This document shows positions 1 through 11,040 of a DNA stretch of 64,000 nucleotides, one piece after another. The notes beneath the pieces are model-generated. The model was given only the letters and a program-made list of their open reading frames with translations. It was not told where the DNA came from and made no database searches. Source of the DNA: Lycorma delicatula (Eukaryota > Arthropoda > Insecta > Hemiptera > Fulgoridae); assembly GCF_047948215.1 (NCBI RefSeq), contig NC_134461.1, forward strand, positions 126,986,512 through 127,050,511, read 5' to 3'. Both the position numbers and the translations under genes were made by a program. Positions within the stretch are counted from its first letter, which is position 1, and every line of letters begins with the position of its first letter.

Positions 1-675
1 TTCATGAACAAAATTGTAACTGGAGATGAAATTTGGGTCTATGGCTATGACCCTGAGACCAAAATGCAGAGTTCGCAATGGAAAACCAGTTCATCTCCTC
101 GCCCTAAAAAGGCACGTCAGTCAAAATCCAACATCAAGGTCATGCTCGTTGTTTTTTTCGATAGTGAGGGCATAGTGCGATCAGAGTTCGTTCCAAGGGG
201 AACAACTGTAAACTCTGAACTTTATAAGGGTGTACTGCAACGTTGCGAAACGACGTACGAAGAAAGCGACCAGAAAAATGGACTAATGGCTTCCTTCTTC
301 ACCACGACAATGCGCTGTATCACACCTTGCTTCTCATTCGCGAGTTTTTGGCCAAAAAAGTGTTCCTGTCTGTCCACATCTGTCGTACCCACCGGATTTA
401 GCACCATGCGACTTTTGGCTCTTCCCAAAAATTAAAACTGTGCTTAAAGGAAAAGATTTTGACACCATTGCTGACATTGAGAGGGCCACGACCGAGCAGC
501 TGAAAGCCCTTCCGAAAGACGCCTTCCACAAATGCCTCCAGTCATGTAGTCAACGTTGGGATAAGTGCATTGCTAGCCAAGGACAGTATTTTGAAGGAGA
601 TTAAATCGAATTCTATGTAACCTTATTACTTTTTTTAATAAAAAATTATTCACCGTATTTTTTGAACACTCCTCA
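1..675 (+). pseudogene. mariner-family transposase remnant, C-terminal part with right TIR
   Basis: Three-prime half of a mariner (Tc1/mariner, DDD) transposase, cut at its 5' side by the window edge. The frame opens with the conserved VTGDEIWVYGYDPETK block that carries the first catalytic Asp, then the WKTSSSPRPKKARQ block. Near position 290 the frame breaks: the HDNA-type second Asp block continues in another frame. The frame changes again before the last stretch, which ends in the typical CIASQGQYFEGD C-terminus with stop at 602-604. The DNA after the stop (about 650-675) reads as a mariner terminal inverted repeat and ends next to a TA dinucleotide (676-677), the expected target duplication. 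It cannot make an active enzyme. The family call is very sure; the subfamily is less sure. Confidence 0.9.
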
Positions 676-677
676 TA

Positions 678-1284
678 TTTTAATTATTGTACTAGAATAT
701 AATAACAAAAAACAAATGTTTTCATCAGCAAGGGTCTGTCTATTATTTTTTCACCTTATATTTCATCAAAGTAATTTCATTTTATTTTTATTTTTTTATT
801 CTTGGGAGGTTTTTGTATTAGTTTATGAAATGGGGGATTTGTAATTATTCTAATTAATCTATTTTTAATTGTCTTTATTATAATTACAGATATTGTTATT
901 TATACAAATTACATTTGTAAATATGATCTGAATTCTATCAGATTTATAAAATATTAAAAAAATACATTTCATGTTCATTAAAATCTATTTCTTACTGCTA
1001 TTTATTTAAAGATTGGGTCATACACTTAAATTGTTGTTGCTAAAGAAATTTCTTGATTTGTAATTTTGGTAATATTTGATAACAATCAAAATCAGAATAA
1101 TTAAACTTTTAAAAATATTTACTCTTACATAATTTGTTGTTTTTTAGTACCTTTTCTATGATCTTAGTCAGAAGACCTTGCTTTAATCTTTAATCCTCTA
1201 CATTATTGCTAGATACTGATCATAGATTCTTCTTCATTGCTAGATTTAATAGAAAAAGATCTGGAAAATTAATACCAAGATAAA
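678..1284. other. AT-rich spacer between two mariner copies
   Basis: Very AT-rich, with homopolymer runs and stops in all frames. No exon, RNA gene or repeat family recognised. Confidence 0.5.
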
Positions 1285-1286
1285 TA

Positions 1287-2597
1287 CAAGACGCAGTTCA
1301 AAAGTAAGGGCCAGTGAGCTATAAATAGTGATTGACAACACAGACTGGTTTGCACATGTGTAGAAGCTTTAAGCAATCTTTTGGGAATGTAACTGCCACA
1401 TTGCTGTCAGTTCACTGTTGTTTGGTTTTGTGTGACAGTATGTTAAAATTAGTGCAATAACAAATCCTGCCGGTTGTGAAGTTCGATCAGTAATTAGATT
1501 TCTAAACGCAAGAGGACGTAATGTTGCTAAAATTCACTGTCAATTGTATGAAATATATGGGCCTATTGCAATGAGTGAAAAAAAGGTGAGAAAATGGTGT
1601 CATCAGTTTAAGGAAGGCCGTTCAGATGTACATGATGAACAGAGAAGTGGCATGCCTAGTGTCCAGATTTACAATCTTATTGAAAATGTGCATGCAGAAG
1701 TGAGAGAAAATCATTGCTTTATGACCATCTTTCTCTAGAATTTCCAAAAATTTCAGACAGCATTGTTGAGAATCATGACTGACACTTTAGGCTATGATGT
1801 GTGGGTGTTGAAAATGTTGGCAAATGCTCACAAAGATCTTAGAATGACATCTGCATGTGCTTTTTTCTGCTGCTTTATTCACGAGGGAGACAATTTTTTT
1901 CCCATATTGTCACTGGTGACAAAACGTGAATTTCAGATGTGTTTCATCTTATCTGAGATGAAACAGTCCACGCAGTGGCATCATTCCGGTTCACCTAAAC
2001 CAAAAAAAAATCAATCAATCCCAGTCTTGAAGTAAAATCATGGCAACTGTATTCTGGGACCATAAGGGTATTCTTTGGATTATTTCATGGAACCTGGAAC
2101 ATCCATTTCATTGTAAGTCTATTGGGAAACACTTTCTAAACTGTTTCATGCCATTAAAAACTGTGATAGGGAAAAACTGTGCTGAGATCAGTTTGTTCTT
2201 CACGATCACGCATGACCACACACAGCTGCATGCACAACAGAAACAACTCAAAAATTTGGATGTGAGATTCTTGATCATCCCTTACAGTCCTGATCTCATG
2301 CCTAGTGACTACCAATCTCTTCCTACACCTCAAAAAGTGGCTTGTGCCTCAACAATTCAAGGAAAGTGAAGAGTTAAAAATCTTGGTGCAAAAGTGACTA
2401 GAATCTCAGGTGTCGAATTTTATGCAGTAAGCTTGAAGAAGCTTGTTTTACAGATATCAAAACTGTTGAAACGAAATAGTGATTATATAGAAAAATAAAG
2501 TAAATATGTGTTTAATTGAAACTATTAATAAATTTTCCATTTTTTCAACTGTTCTCATTTTATTATTGATCGGTTCTTACCTTTGAACCTCGCTTCG
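1287..2597 (+). mobile_element. full-length but dead mariner element with both TIRs
   Basis: About 1.31 kb, the usual length of a mariner. The left end (from 1287) contains GTTCAAAAGTAAGGGCC. The reverse complement of the right end (to 2597) contains GTTCAAAGGTAAGAACC, so imperfect TIRs of roughly 28 bp frame the element. Both ends abut TA (1285-1286 and 2598-2599), the canonical target-site duplication. The TIRs differ from those of the mariner at 1-675, so this is a separate subfamily. Confidence 0.85.
1464..2497 (+). pseudogene. mariner transposase pseudogene inside the 1.3 kb element
   Basis: Spans nearly the whole transposase in pieces. The N-terminal HTH region reads CEVRSVIRFLNARG and then KVRKWCHQFKEGRSDVHDE. 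A middle piece carries the WHHSGSPKPKK linker, and then MATVFWDHKG. The C-terminal piece has the YSPDLMPSDY block with the third catalytic Asp, and the end reads KRNSDYIEK before the stop at 2495-2497. At least three stops or frameshifts separate these pieces. The first catalytic block (normally TGDE) has become TKRE, and the HDNA block has become HDHT. Old copy, not functional. Confidence 0.85.
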
Positions 2598-2599
2598 TA

Positions 2600-3702
2600 T
2601 TAATAATTAATATCTTAAGAATTACCAAAGATGTTTTGAAATTGTAAAAAATAAGGCAATGTTATAAATAAAAAATAGATAATATATTAGCGATAACATA
2701 AATTAAGTGCAATTTAAATTGTATTTCTTTAATATATAACTTTTTTGTGTGTTCCTATTACTGAATTGTTCAAGAAACAGGAATAAATGGCCAGCCAGTT
2801 GGTGTATCTGCTTATTCTTAAAAAAATAACTATCTTCATCCCTACCAAACCAGACAACAGAACTGTTTTCATATAACTCAACACAGTACTTCAGCATACA
2901 AGAAAGGGCTTTATTAGGTTTCTGTTGCCATTTTGAATAAACTACCAAACCATTAGAAAAATTTTATTTACCATTTTATTTAAAATAAAAAAAATTATTT
3001 TAGAGAAACATTATTTGACTCTGTTGAATGAATTTGTAAATAATACTAATTTAAAAAAAACCTGACTTTTCTGCATTCTATTCAACATCTACATAGGTAT
3101 GTGTTCAAAATAATCTTTAACAATGCCTTCTAAATTTTGAATTATTTGTTGCAGTTTTACCTTATTATTATTATTTCATTGTTTATATTTAAATAATCTA
3201 TATGAACATTAATTATAACTTTCTTTACCTTATAATTTATGTTTTTATGTTTGTAATTTATGTTATACGAGATGATTTATATAGTGTATTACTATGCACT
3301 GATCATAATAAAATATTTTTTTATTTATGTAGTGGTTATCACACAGGTTTAAATCAGCAGATCTTGAATTTAATTCTCAGCAAAGATCTGGTTTTTTATC
3401 CAATGTTTCATTTGTCTTTATTAAAATACATGTTTATCTTATGTTAGGTTATAATAAAAAATTGAAACATTAGCAGTATGTGTAATTTTTACAAATGTAG
3501 TACAGTTTATGTAAATGATTTTTGAAAATGTAGTTAAAGATCAAGTATGCAGTAGTTAAAGATTAAAAATCTGTGTGCAGTACTAAATTAAAACCTTTTT
3601 TATTATCTAGTAAAAAAATGTTTAAGTAATAGTTATTTTTAAATTCAAACTATATCCATATTACTGTATAATTAATTATAGTTTTCTGTTTGCTTCTTTA
3701 AG
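2600..3702. other. AT-rich DNA upstream of the LIM exon, probably intron
   Basis: If the LIM exon at 3703 belongs to a multi-exon gene, this stretch and the mariners to its left lie in its upstream intron. A 73-codon open frame on the opposite strand near 2703-2948 resembles no family I know and shows no splice sites. The exon encoding the first two zinc ligands of the LIM domain was looked for here and not found. Confidence 0.4.
3330..3396 (+). repeat. degenerate tRNA-like (SINE head) sequence
   Basis: Contains an A-box-like TAGTGGTTA followed about 35 bases later by a B-box-like TTGAATTTAATTCTC. No perfect stems, so it is a relic of a tRNA-derived SINE rather than a working tRNA gene. Confidence 0.4.
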
Positions 3703-3867
3703 GGCGTGGTGCAGCTATGATTATTGAAACTTTGAGGTTGTTTTATCACATAGATTGCTTTAAATGTTGTGTTTGTTGTGTGCAACTTGGAGATGGTTTA
3801 ATGGGTACTGATGTAAGAGTAAGAAATAATAAACTCCATTGTCAGAATTGCTACTCCAGTGATGATG
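3703..3867 (+). CDS. smash: LIM-domain exon of a Smallish/LMO7/LIMCH1-type protein
   Basis: Internal coding exon of a LIM-domain protein. It is preceded by a pyrimidine tract and AG at 3701-3702 and followed by GTAAGA at 3868. After two bases completing a split codon, the frame reads [20 protein letters not shown], then [12 protein letters not shown], then [14 protein letters not shown]. The H-x2-C ligands, the second-finger C-x2-C and the closing C-x2-C are all visible. The first C-x2-C should sit on the preceding exon, outside what I can see. The (G)AAMIIE start and the arginine-rich VRVRN turn are typical of the LIM domain of LMO7, LIMCH1 and Drosophila Smallish, actin- and junction-associated scaffolds. 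The open frame runs on to 4043 without splicing, but that tail is AT-rich and looks intronic. LIM domain very sure; orthology to smash moderate. Confidence 0.7.
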
Positions 3868-4040
3868 GTAAGATGATTGATTATTGTTTCTATTATACTT
3901 TGTTAATCAAACAGTCAAAGCAGCAAAAAAACTTCATTAATCCAAAAGATGGGCAATGTTTTAAGCCACTTGCATACTATTCTAATATTATTTTATTAAA
4001 CTTAATCTTTTTAAAATTCATATTATTCCTCTGTACTGTT

Positions 4041-4400
4041 TAATTATACTTAAAATTCCATTAAAATAGAAACCATCAAGTTCAGAATATTGAGCTAACA
4101 CATATCTTAATTTTACCATGAAAATACTTTTGCGGGATCCTGCATTCTCAGTAATGATTGAAATAATTTAGTTACTGTATAATAAAAATGAAAATTTTGT
4201 ATTCAATTATATCTTTAATTTGTAGTATTTTATTTTTAATTTTTATTTTACAGTAACTATTATTTCAATCATAAATGAGGATGGGGGATCCCGCAAAAGT
4301 ACTTTCATGGTAAATTAAGAAAGACATATAATATGTCTTATCTCAATATATTCTGTTCTTGGTGGTTTATGTTTTAATAAAATTTAGAATATAATATTCT
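4041..4400. repeat. fold-back MITE-like element 1 (about 350 bp imperfect palindrome)
   Basis: The left arm (about 4050-4190) and right arm (about 4245-4395) are inverted copies. Matching blocks include ACCATGAAAATACTTTTGCG with its near-identical partner, the GGGATCC core, TGATTGAAATAAT and TTACTGTA. It has no coding capacity. It sits in the proposed intron between the LIM exon and the terminal exon. Transcribed, it would form a long hairpin. Confidence 0.75.
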
Positions 4401-4920
4401 ACTAATTTTGTAATGTATTATATTAATAGTAAAACCTTTTTAAGGTATCATAATATCTTTTATGAAATTATCATATTAATAATATTTACTAATCATTTTG
4501 ATTTAGAGTCAGAATTAAAACTTGTTTGTTGATATTTTCTGCATTTTTTCATGCACTGCACACATCAGTTTTATTAAAAAAAAAATTGATTTAGTTCAAG
4601 TATTAATGAGTTAGATACAACAAATTCTAATCGAGGTAAATTATTAGTTTCTAACAAGAGCAGGCCATCAATTTACAATGGAGTTTATTGATGCCCTTTT
4701 GCAAGCTGATAGGAATTGATATATCATAATGTATATTATTTATATATTCTAATAAAATAATAATCAGCTAACAGATATTTATGTAGTTTTTAACAAATTT
4801 TTATAAATAGTATTATTATAAATATTTTTAATATTTATATATTGTAATATATAATTAAGATATTAAATTATATTATAATTATACAATTATTATTATTATT
4901 ATTATTATAATCATATATAT
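4401..4920. other. AT-rich intron between two fold-back elements
   Basis: Composed of A/T runs with an ATT microsatellite around 4885-4910. No coding signal seen. Confidence 0.45.
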
Positions 4921-5221
4921 AATCCAACTAAGTACAGAAATTAAAAAGTAAAAAGATGACAACTTATTTTTTCATAACTTAAAACAGTGCTTTTGTGGAA
5001 ACCTACATCTTCAGTTGTAATTTTTGTTTTTTAATTTTTTTATCAAACTACATATTAAATTCGAAGACATATAAAATATATACATTATGTGGAGTGATAT
5101 AAAATGAAAATTACTTCTGAAGATGTGGGTTGCCACAAAAGTGCTATTGTAAAGTTATGAAAAAATAAGTGTCATCTTATTTACTTTTTATTTTTTGTGC
5201 TTAGGTGGATCAAGTTGGATT
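4921..5221. repeat. fold-back MITE-like element 2 (301 bp palindrome in TA repeats)
   Basis: Starts AATCCAACTA and ends with its near inverse AAGTTGGATT. The arms match over more than 130 bp, with shared blocks such as AGATGACA, TTATTTTTTCATAACTT, CTTTTGTGG and CATCTTCAG. Both ends abut ATATAT, which suggests a TA-type target. Not related in sequence to fold-back element 1. Confidence 0.8.
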
Positions 5222-6835
5222 ATATATATATATATATATTAGTACAGAGGGATATGGGTGTTGAAAAGATTGACCTTAGAAAAAAATATATATATATAAA
5301 ATAGAATAATATATAAATTATTTTATATATGTGTATATATTCGTATATACATATTGTAAATTGACAGCCTCCCCTTTTTAGTTAAAAGTATAAACCATTA
5401 TAATTTACTTTCTTCATTCATTATTCACTGGCATGGATATGTTGGGAAGTGTTTTTAACATATTGATTACAATCCTAAATTTATAAAAGCCGTTCAAAAT
5501 GCAGTTTTATTTTATTTGTTATTTTGAACATATTGATTTTTGTTATCATAAAATTTATATATTTCCGATGAAAAATATCAAAACTCAAAATAGCATACCC
5601 TTGATGTGTTATTTGCTTCACAAAGTCACATAACTGGGGAATTACACAACCAATAATGCACAATATCTAACATTATGAGCTGTCAGAATGTTTGTTGAAC
5701 TATTTCATATACTGAATTTTTTCTGAATTTTTGCAAAATAATTTTGCAAGAAATTTCTGAACTGCAGGAACTTAATTTTTATTATCATTGTAGACATTAT
5801 TTTCCTGATAGGATGTATACAGTCAAAATGTAACTTTGCAGTTAAATAAATATGCTATAAGTACTTGTTAAATTGTTTATTTTATGGCAGTAATTAATAC
5901 ATAGAAATTTCAGTCAATATCTTCTAAAATATAATAAAAAATACCCAAAACAGTCACATCTCATTAATTGTATTACTAGATTTCCTTCATATTTTTTTTC
6001 TGATGAGGGGAGAATCCCAGTTACAAAGTGTCAGACTCGCAACAGGTTCCGCTAGTTGTTATTAAACCTTCATTTATATTTGTTTAGTGTCACTGATAGG
6101 GCAGATTGAGAGAATATCATTGGAACAAATTCAAAATAATTACAACTTTACTGTTGCTCGATGTAAACTTAAGCCACTTTAAGAAGTGTAGGCTGAATTG
6201 AATGGGTAGTTGTTTCTAAAAGCTGTGACTATATGAATGGTGTGTATTCTGTATTCAACATATGAAACCAAATTTTAATTCTACTACCAAAAGGTAAGCA
6301 AAAGGTTACTGTTTCCTTTTCATGCAAAAAGTGCCTTATTTCTTATAAAACAATTGAATAAAATGTTTTTTTAATTGTTCTAGCACACGATATAGAGATT
6401 TTATTTTATCATTTTAATTAAAAGGTTTAATTAACAGTTTTTTTTCTTAACTGCTTACAGAAAAGATTTTGCAAATAACAATTAGTTAAAAGACTATAGA
6501 TAGATTTCTGTTCATCCTCCTCCATAAAAGAAGTGCTTATTTTTAAATGATCCTCAAAACTATGTTAAATAAAATGTAAAAAAAAGAACAGATTTAGTTG
6601 AATTTAACTTATGGAAAAAAATAATGTAAAAAGCTATTGTTTATAACCTGATCTCAAAATTTATTGACACATTTACTGTTCTGTAACAAGTGCTGATCAT
6701 ATGTCATCAGATTAACTAATCCAGACCCACTGAAAAAGTTTAAAAAGTACGTTTTATTTAAATTGAATTTTAGATCAATTTATTAATTTGTCTGTATGGG
6801 GAGATTTAATCTTTGTTTTATTTTCATTGTTTCAG
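5222..6835. other. remaining intron between LIM exon and terminal exon
   Basis: AT-rich, with TA microsatellite tracts at about 5222-5240 and 5288-5300. No recognisable transposon or coding block. It ends in a strong pyrimidine-rich acceptor just before 6836. Confidence 0.45.
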
Positions 6836-6858
6836 GTGTAAAATTCAGTTGCGTTTGA
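6836..6858 (+). CDS. smash: proposed terminal exon of the LIM gene: C-terminal PDZ-ligand tail
   Basis: Follows the acceptor TTTCATTGTTTCAG. Spliced to the donor at 3867, the codon phases match and add only VKFSCV before the stop at 6856-6858. The resulting C-terminus, S-C-V, fits a class I PDZ-binding consensus (S/T-x-hydrophobic). From established knowledge, Drosophila Smallish ends in a PDZ-binding motif just after its LIM domain and binds Bazooka, so a short PDZ-ligand tail is what the family predicts. The assignment rests on acceptor quality, phase and tail logic only; a different last exon is possible. Confidence 0.45.
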
Positions 6859-6900
6859 AGGAAAAGGTGTGATGATGTGTTTCATTTGAATAAGTTAGAT

Positions 6901-6930
6901 GTTACACCCATATATAAATATGGGTGTAAC
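6901..6930. repeat. perfect 12-bp-arm palindrome in the proposed 3' UTR
   Basis: GTTACACCCATA and its exact inverse TATGGGTGTAAC are separated by six bases. In RNA this makes a stable stem-loop about 40 bases after the proposed stop codon. Function unknown. Confidence 0.8.
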
Positions 6931-7130
6931 AATATATAAAGTTAACAAACATATAAAATGATTGTATTACATGTTTATATATATATATATATAAAAAACA
7001 ATATTGTTATATTGTTATATAATATTGTCACATAATATTGTTATATGTATTGTGAGTTGGATAACCTTTCAAAATGTGTAGATTGAAAGCAGTTAGTTGA
7101 TATTTGTATTTTATGAACAATGTTTGAACA

Positions 7131-7169
7131 AATAAATCTTCTCTTGTAAAGATTATATTACACAATAAA
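7131..7169 (+). promoter_or_regulatory. candidate polyadenylation signals
   Basis: AATAAA occurs at 7131-7136 and again at 7164-7169, about 270-310 bases after the proposed terminal stop. This gives a reasonable 3' UTR length. AATAAA is frequent by chance in this AT-rich DNA, so support is weak. Confidence 0.3.
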
Positions 7170-8895
7170 TATGAATTAATTAGTCTATTTTGTTTGTATA
7201 ATGAACACGTACCTCGATTGGTAATTTATACTCAAATAAGTACTATTACCAAATTGTTGATATTAAAATATAATTATTATGTTATTTATATTTTATTAAG
7301 ATTATATTATAAATTTTATTATGTTAATATTTTATTAAAGATCTTTATTAGATTCATTACACTTAATTTTTCTTCTGTATAAAACAGATAATTTTTAAAA
7401 TTATTGTGTAAAATTATTATTACTTAATAAAATTTTTATAAGCATATTACTCAATTTCATTTCATTGTTAATGTATCTACTATATATACTTTCAGTAACT
7501 GTACTTTAGTCAGTGTAATAATTTTTATTATCTATATTTAACATTTCATTTTCATTTTTTGTTTTTTGTAAACAATAATGAAAATAAGCTAATAAAAAGT
7601 TGTGTATAATGATATCTGTTAAATGGTGGTACTTTATAAAATATTGAGCACGTTTGGATTATAATAAAAAAAAATATATATTTTTTACCTTTTAATAAGA
7701 ATAACATAGTGAATTAATGATAAAATTCGTGAATTGTTTTTCATTTTACACTATTTTGTATATAAGTGTATATTTGATAATTATTTGTAAATTTATTTAT
7801 ATAATGTTGAAATATTAATTTTGTTTGTTTCTTATTTGTACAGATTTTATGATAATATAATACAGGTATTATTGTGTAAAAATGCACAATAATACTTGCA
7901 TTAATAATACCTTTTTTAAATTTATAAAAAAGAAAAAAATGACATAAAATAAATTGATGTATACAATACATATTTTCAGTTTTACATATTACCAGTTTTT
8001 TGTTAATATATTTTATTTCATTAAAAAATATTTATTTGGTTTTTTCTTTAATTAAAGAAAAGATTGTTACTTTTCTGTAATGAATTTTTGGCTTGTTTAA
8101 ACTTTCTTTTTTTATTATTAGTTGTATAATGAAATTTTTATTTTTAAAAATTATACACGAGTGTTGATATTATGTTTATTTATTTTTAATTTTTTGTAAT
8201 TAAATTAGAATGATGTTAAAGATCAATAAAAAATTATATAGGTAAATACTTGAAAATGTTTAAGAGAGTGTTATCAAGTGTAACGATAATCTTTGTTTCA
8301 TATTGTCATAATATATTGTTTCATTTAAGTAAAATCTTGTTAATTGGTTATATACGTACACACCTACCTTGTAATGTTTATTAATGATATAATTCAATAA
8401 TGTACAGTTAGTTTTACCTAAAAATTATTTATGTTTAAAAGATTGTACTTTTTTATGAACTCTTAATAAAATAATATTGAAATAAAATTATCATTTCATG
8501 ATAAAATTAATTTTGTATAAACACAGTTCGTTACTAGTTTATTTCATGTGTTTTTTAAACTACACCATTAGAGTAATGGGAACAGTAGTCAGAATATAAT
8601 TAGAGCATGTGTGAAATATAAGAATCATTTGTTTTGTTGCTTCATAAAAAAAAAATCTAAATGCCTGAAGAATATGGTCCACCATTGTTTGAAATCAGAC
8701 AAAATTATTTCTACTTCTCAGATGTTCATGTTACTGCTATTAATCAACCAATCATAGATTTAATAGCATATAACATATGGTATAAAATATGAAATAAATA
8801 AAAATGTTTTATAAAATAAAAAATAAATATGATTAGTCACATTGATTATTTAAAATATAAACAAATGGAATTAATGTTAAGGCAAATACATGAAG
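7170..8895. other. AT-rich intergenic DNA
   Basis: Extremely AT-rich, with only low-complexity open frames. No exon, RNA or element recognised between the LIM gene end and the viral-type element. Confidence 0.5.
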
Positions 8896-8900
8896 ATTTT

Positions 8901-8945
8901 GGTCAGGCATGGCATTTTCACACACTACAAATCATAAAATTTTCA
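8901..8945 (+). repeat. SINE fragment sharing the GGTCAGGCATGGCATTTTCA block
   Basis: GGTCAGGCATGGCATTTTCA followed by CACAC matches the post-B-box part of the SINE at 47925-48081. The tRNA-like head is missing here. A short TA microsatellite follows at about 8957-8974. Confidence 0.6.
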
Positions 8946-8996
8946 TGAAAATCGATATATATATATATATATATGCTGAAATAAATAATGTAAGTA

Positions 8997-10250
8997 TTAT
9001 ATTTTTCTTTTTAATTCATCGTATTCACAACACCGGTGAACGGTGCATATTTTACCACGGTGCATATACGTTTCATATATGACCACGCAATACGCTGTAT
9101 TATTATTTTTGGCTTTAAAGTGTACTTTCAAGTCTACTGGACCTGACTTTACAGATTCGTTCTGATGCAAACAGTCTATTACAAAAAGTGGAACATTATT
9201 TAAAAATTCAGAAGAAATATACACTGGCTGTAGACGCCATTTACCTCAATAGGATTTTTGAAAGTCAAAACATTCTGTACATTTTGTTGCTGTCACCTCT
9301 AAACTCGTCGTATGAATAATTCAAATTGAAAAACACTTTGACATTCGTCAGATTACAAGGATCTCTAACTTGTTCATACCCTTAGTGACATCACTATTCC
9401 TGGATGTATTACTCAATGCATTTCCTTCTCGTTTGATGTCGTTTGTGTAGTCCAAGTGTTATTATCCGTCTGCGTTATGGCCGACTATGTGAACTTGTCC
9501 CGATTACAGAAACCAATAGCTTCTTATTCGATTTAACTACATCGTTCAATTCTACTGTTTCTGAGTGCTGGACGCAAATAGAGTACGTTCCAAGTGATTT
9601 TTGTTATTAAAGTATTAACCCATGGTTGGCTTCAGTCGTCACTATAGCATTCACATTGCTACTCGCTCTTATCAATACCAGCTCTTGTTTCACGCATCTT
9701 CCCCTTCTTGAAAGACTGCAAATCCCATCAGCATTCCTAGTGGACATCAATATAAAACCGTCTGTTTTCATCAAACTGGAAAATATCTATACTTCTACAT
9801 GACTTATAGTGTTCTTTTTGCTTGGTCGTAATGACAACATGTGCTTTATAGTGATCATCACCCAGAGGTTTATCAATTGAGTGACTGACCTCTTTTCCAT
9901 TCAATTCATATTGTATCATGTCAAACATAAACATGACTGGTAATTGTTCACTAAACGCACTTCTGTAGCTTTTTTATACTTTGCGACGCCTGCTGTATCC
10001 ATTAACGCTTCTTCCACATGAAGAAAACTCTCACACAGTAAAGTATGCATGTACATTTGATTAATTGGCTTACGGGTTTCCTTGCAATTCATATAAGTAG
10101 CAGTTATATGAGTAAGTAGCATATAAGTATGGCAAATGACTGTGATATTGTGTGTAGTTTAGCGCCTTATCAGGAGGGTATGATTTTTCATACTTAAAAT
10201 GACTCATATTACTAAAAGAGTACTAAACTACTACTTGTTTTCTAACAACA
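8997..10250 (-). pseudogene. double-jelly-roll (DJR-like) capsid-type protein, heavily frameshifted
   Basis: Several reading-frame pieces line up in order with the DJR-like domain family found as multicopy genes in arthropod genomes. The N-terminal part (about 10122-9916) has CESFLHVEEAL and then VRLVNN. After a frame change comes MFMFDMIQYELNGKEV (9934-9737), where FDxIxYELNG is the family signature. A middle piece (about 9690) reads ELVLIRASS followed by NAIVTTE. A later piece (about 9360-9270) reads NLTNVKVFFN. The C-terminal piece (9224-8997) has SGPVDLKVHF and NTAYCVVIYE and ends ELKRKI. The whole set covers most of a capsid-sized protein of roughly 400 residues. It has at least four frameshifts and several stops. 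In the family this is the presumed major capsid protein; here it is a fossil. Confidence 0.65.
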
Positions 10251-10329
10251 CTAAGTTGTTAGACAACAACATTTTTTCTAAATGACCCCCTTGAACATCA
10301 ATTCGACTTTTTTCATGAGATCCTCGTTT

Positions 10330-11040
10330 GTTAAAGTAGTAAGTCATTATGACACCGTTTGAAAGCCAGATCTTGTTGCATCAAGTTGAGCAGGATTATG
10401 CCACTCCTATCTGTAGTTTTTCTATATATTTCTTTAGTCTGGGTATATTTTTTTAAGAGTTTCTTTTCGGCAGCATTCATAGTTCTAGTTTGGCAGCGCA
10501 TCACGTAATATTCTTCAAACTGTTTGTCATCGGGTTTAATATTTTTTTATATATGACCAAGTTGCTGTGTTTACTCTCATCATCTGGGAGGCGGGTGTCA
10601 ATTTTTTAGTGATTTATTTTCAGTCGGTATATCAATCATAAGTTTGCTAGCTTGTGCCAAGTCCCAATTAAATTCAATAAGCACTTTATTTTCTGCAATT
10701 AATTTTATGTTAAAGTTTTCCTTTGTCATTGTGCACGCCTCAATTTTTGGGTGATTAACATAATATTGACTGGATTTGTGTATTGACGGCAACACTTCAC
10801 AACATACCCAATTGCAGAACATTTTCGCTTCGGGTTTATTCGGTTTGAGTACCAACATATAAAATCCTGATTTGTTAATAAAAACCATGAAATTTTGCCA
10901 ATTATTTGGTGTAAGGGCTGTAAGGGGTGCTATATTATGGCATCCCTTTAAGTTGCACCAAGTTATACAGCAATCTTCACTTACATTTATACGTACTGCT
11001 TAGTAGTATGAAAACCTCATATTCAAACATAATGTTGACC
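10330..11040 (-). pseudogene. Bro-N domain gene (BRO-like) remnant
   Basis: Reads on the - strand. A start-like piece FEYEVFILL (about 11025) frameshifts into NWQNFMVFINKSGFYMLVLK and then PEAKMFCNWVCCEVLPSI (10888-10598). These are the conserved FIN-sGlY and EAKxFxxWVxxEVLPSIRK blocks of the Bro-N domain. After the stop near 10598, other frames continue with HSNLVIYKK, QFEEYYVMRCQ and MNAAEKKLLKKY, which resembles the C-terminal region of BRO/MSV199-type viral proteins. Bro-N proteins are DNA-binding proteins of large insect DNA viruses and also occur in Polinton-type elements. It lies directly upstream of the capsid-like gene on the same strand. At least three frame breaks. Confidence 0.7.

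Noticed and set aside
2703..2948. 81-codon - strand open frame that looks more protein-like than its surroundings
   Set aside because: No domain, no splice sites and opposite to the LIM gene; not enough support to call it a gene.
3202..3447. 81-codon + strand open frame
   Set aside because: AT-rich, hydrophobic by composition, and crosses a tRNA-like relic; no homology pattern.
7194..7971. AT-rich open frames on both strands
   Set aside because: Composition of Ile, Tyr, Phe, Lys and Asn reflects base content only.
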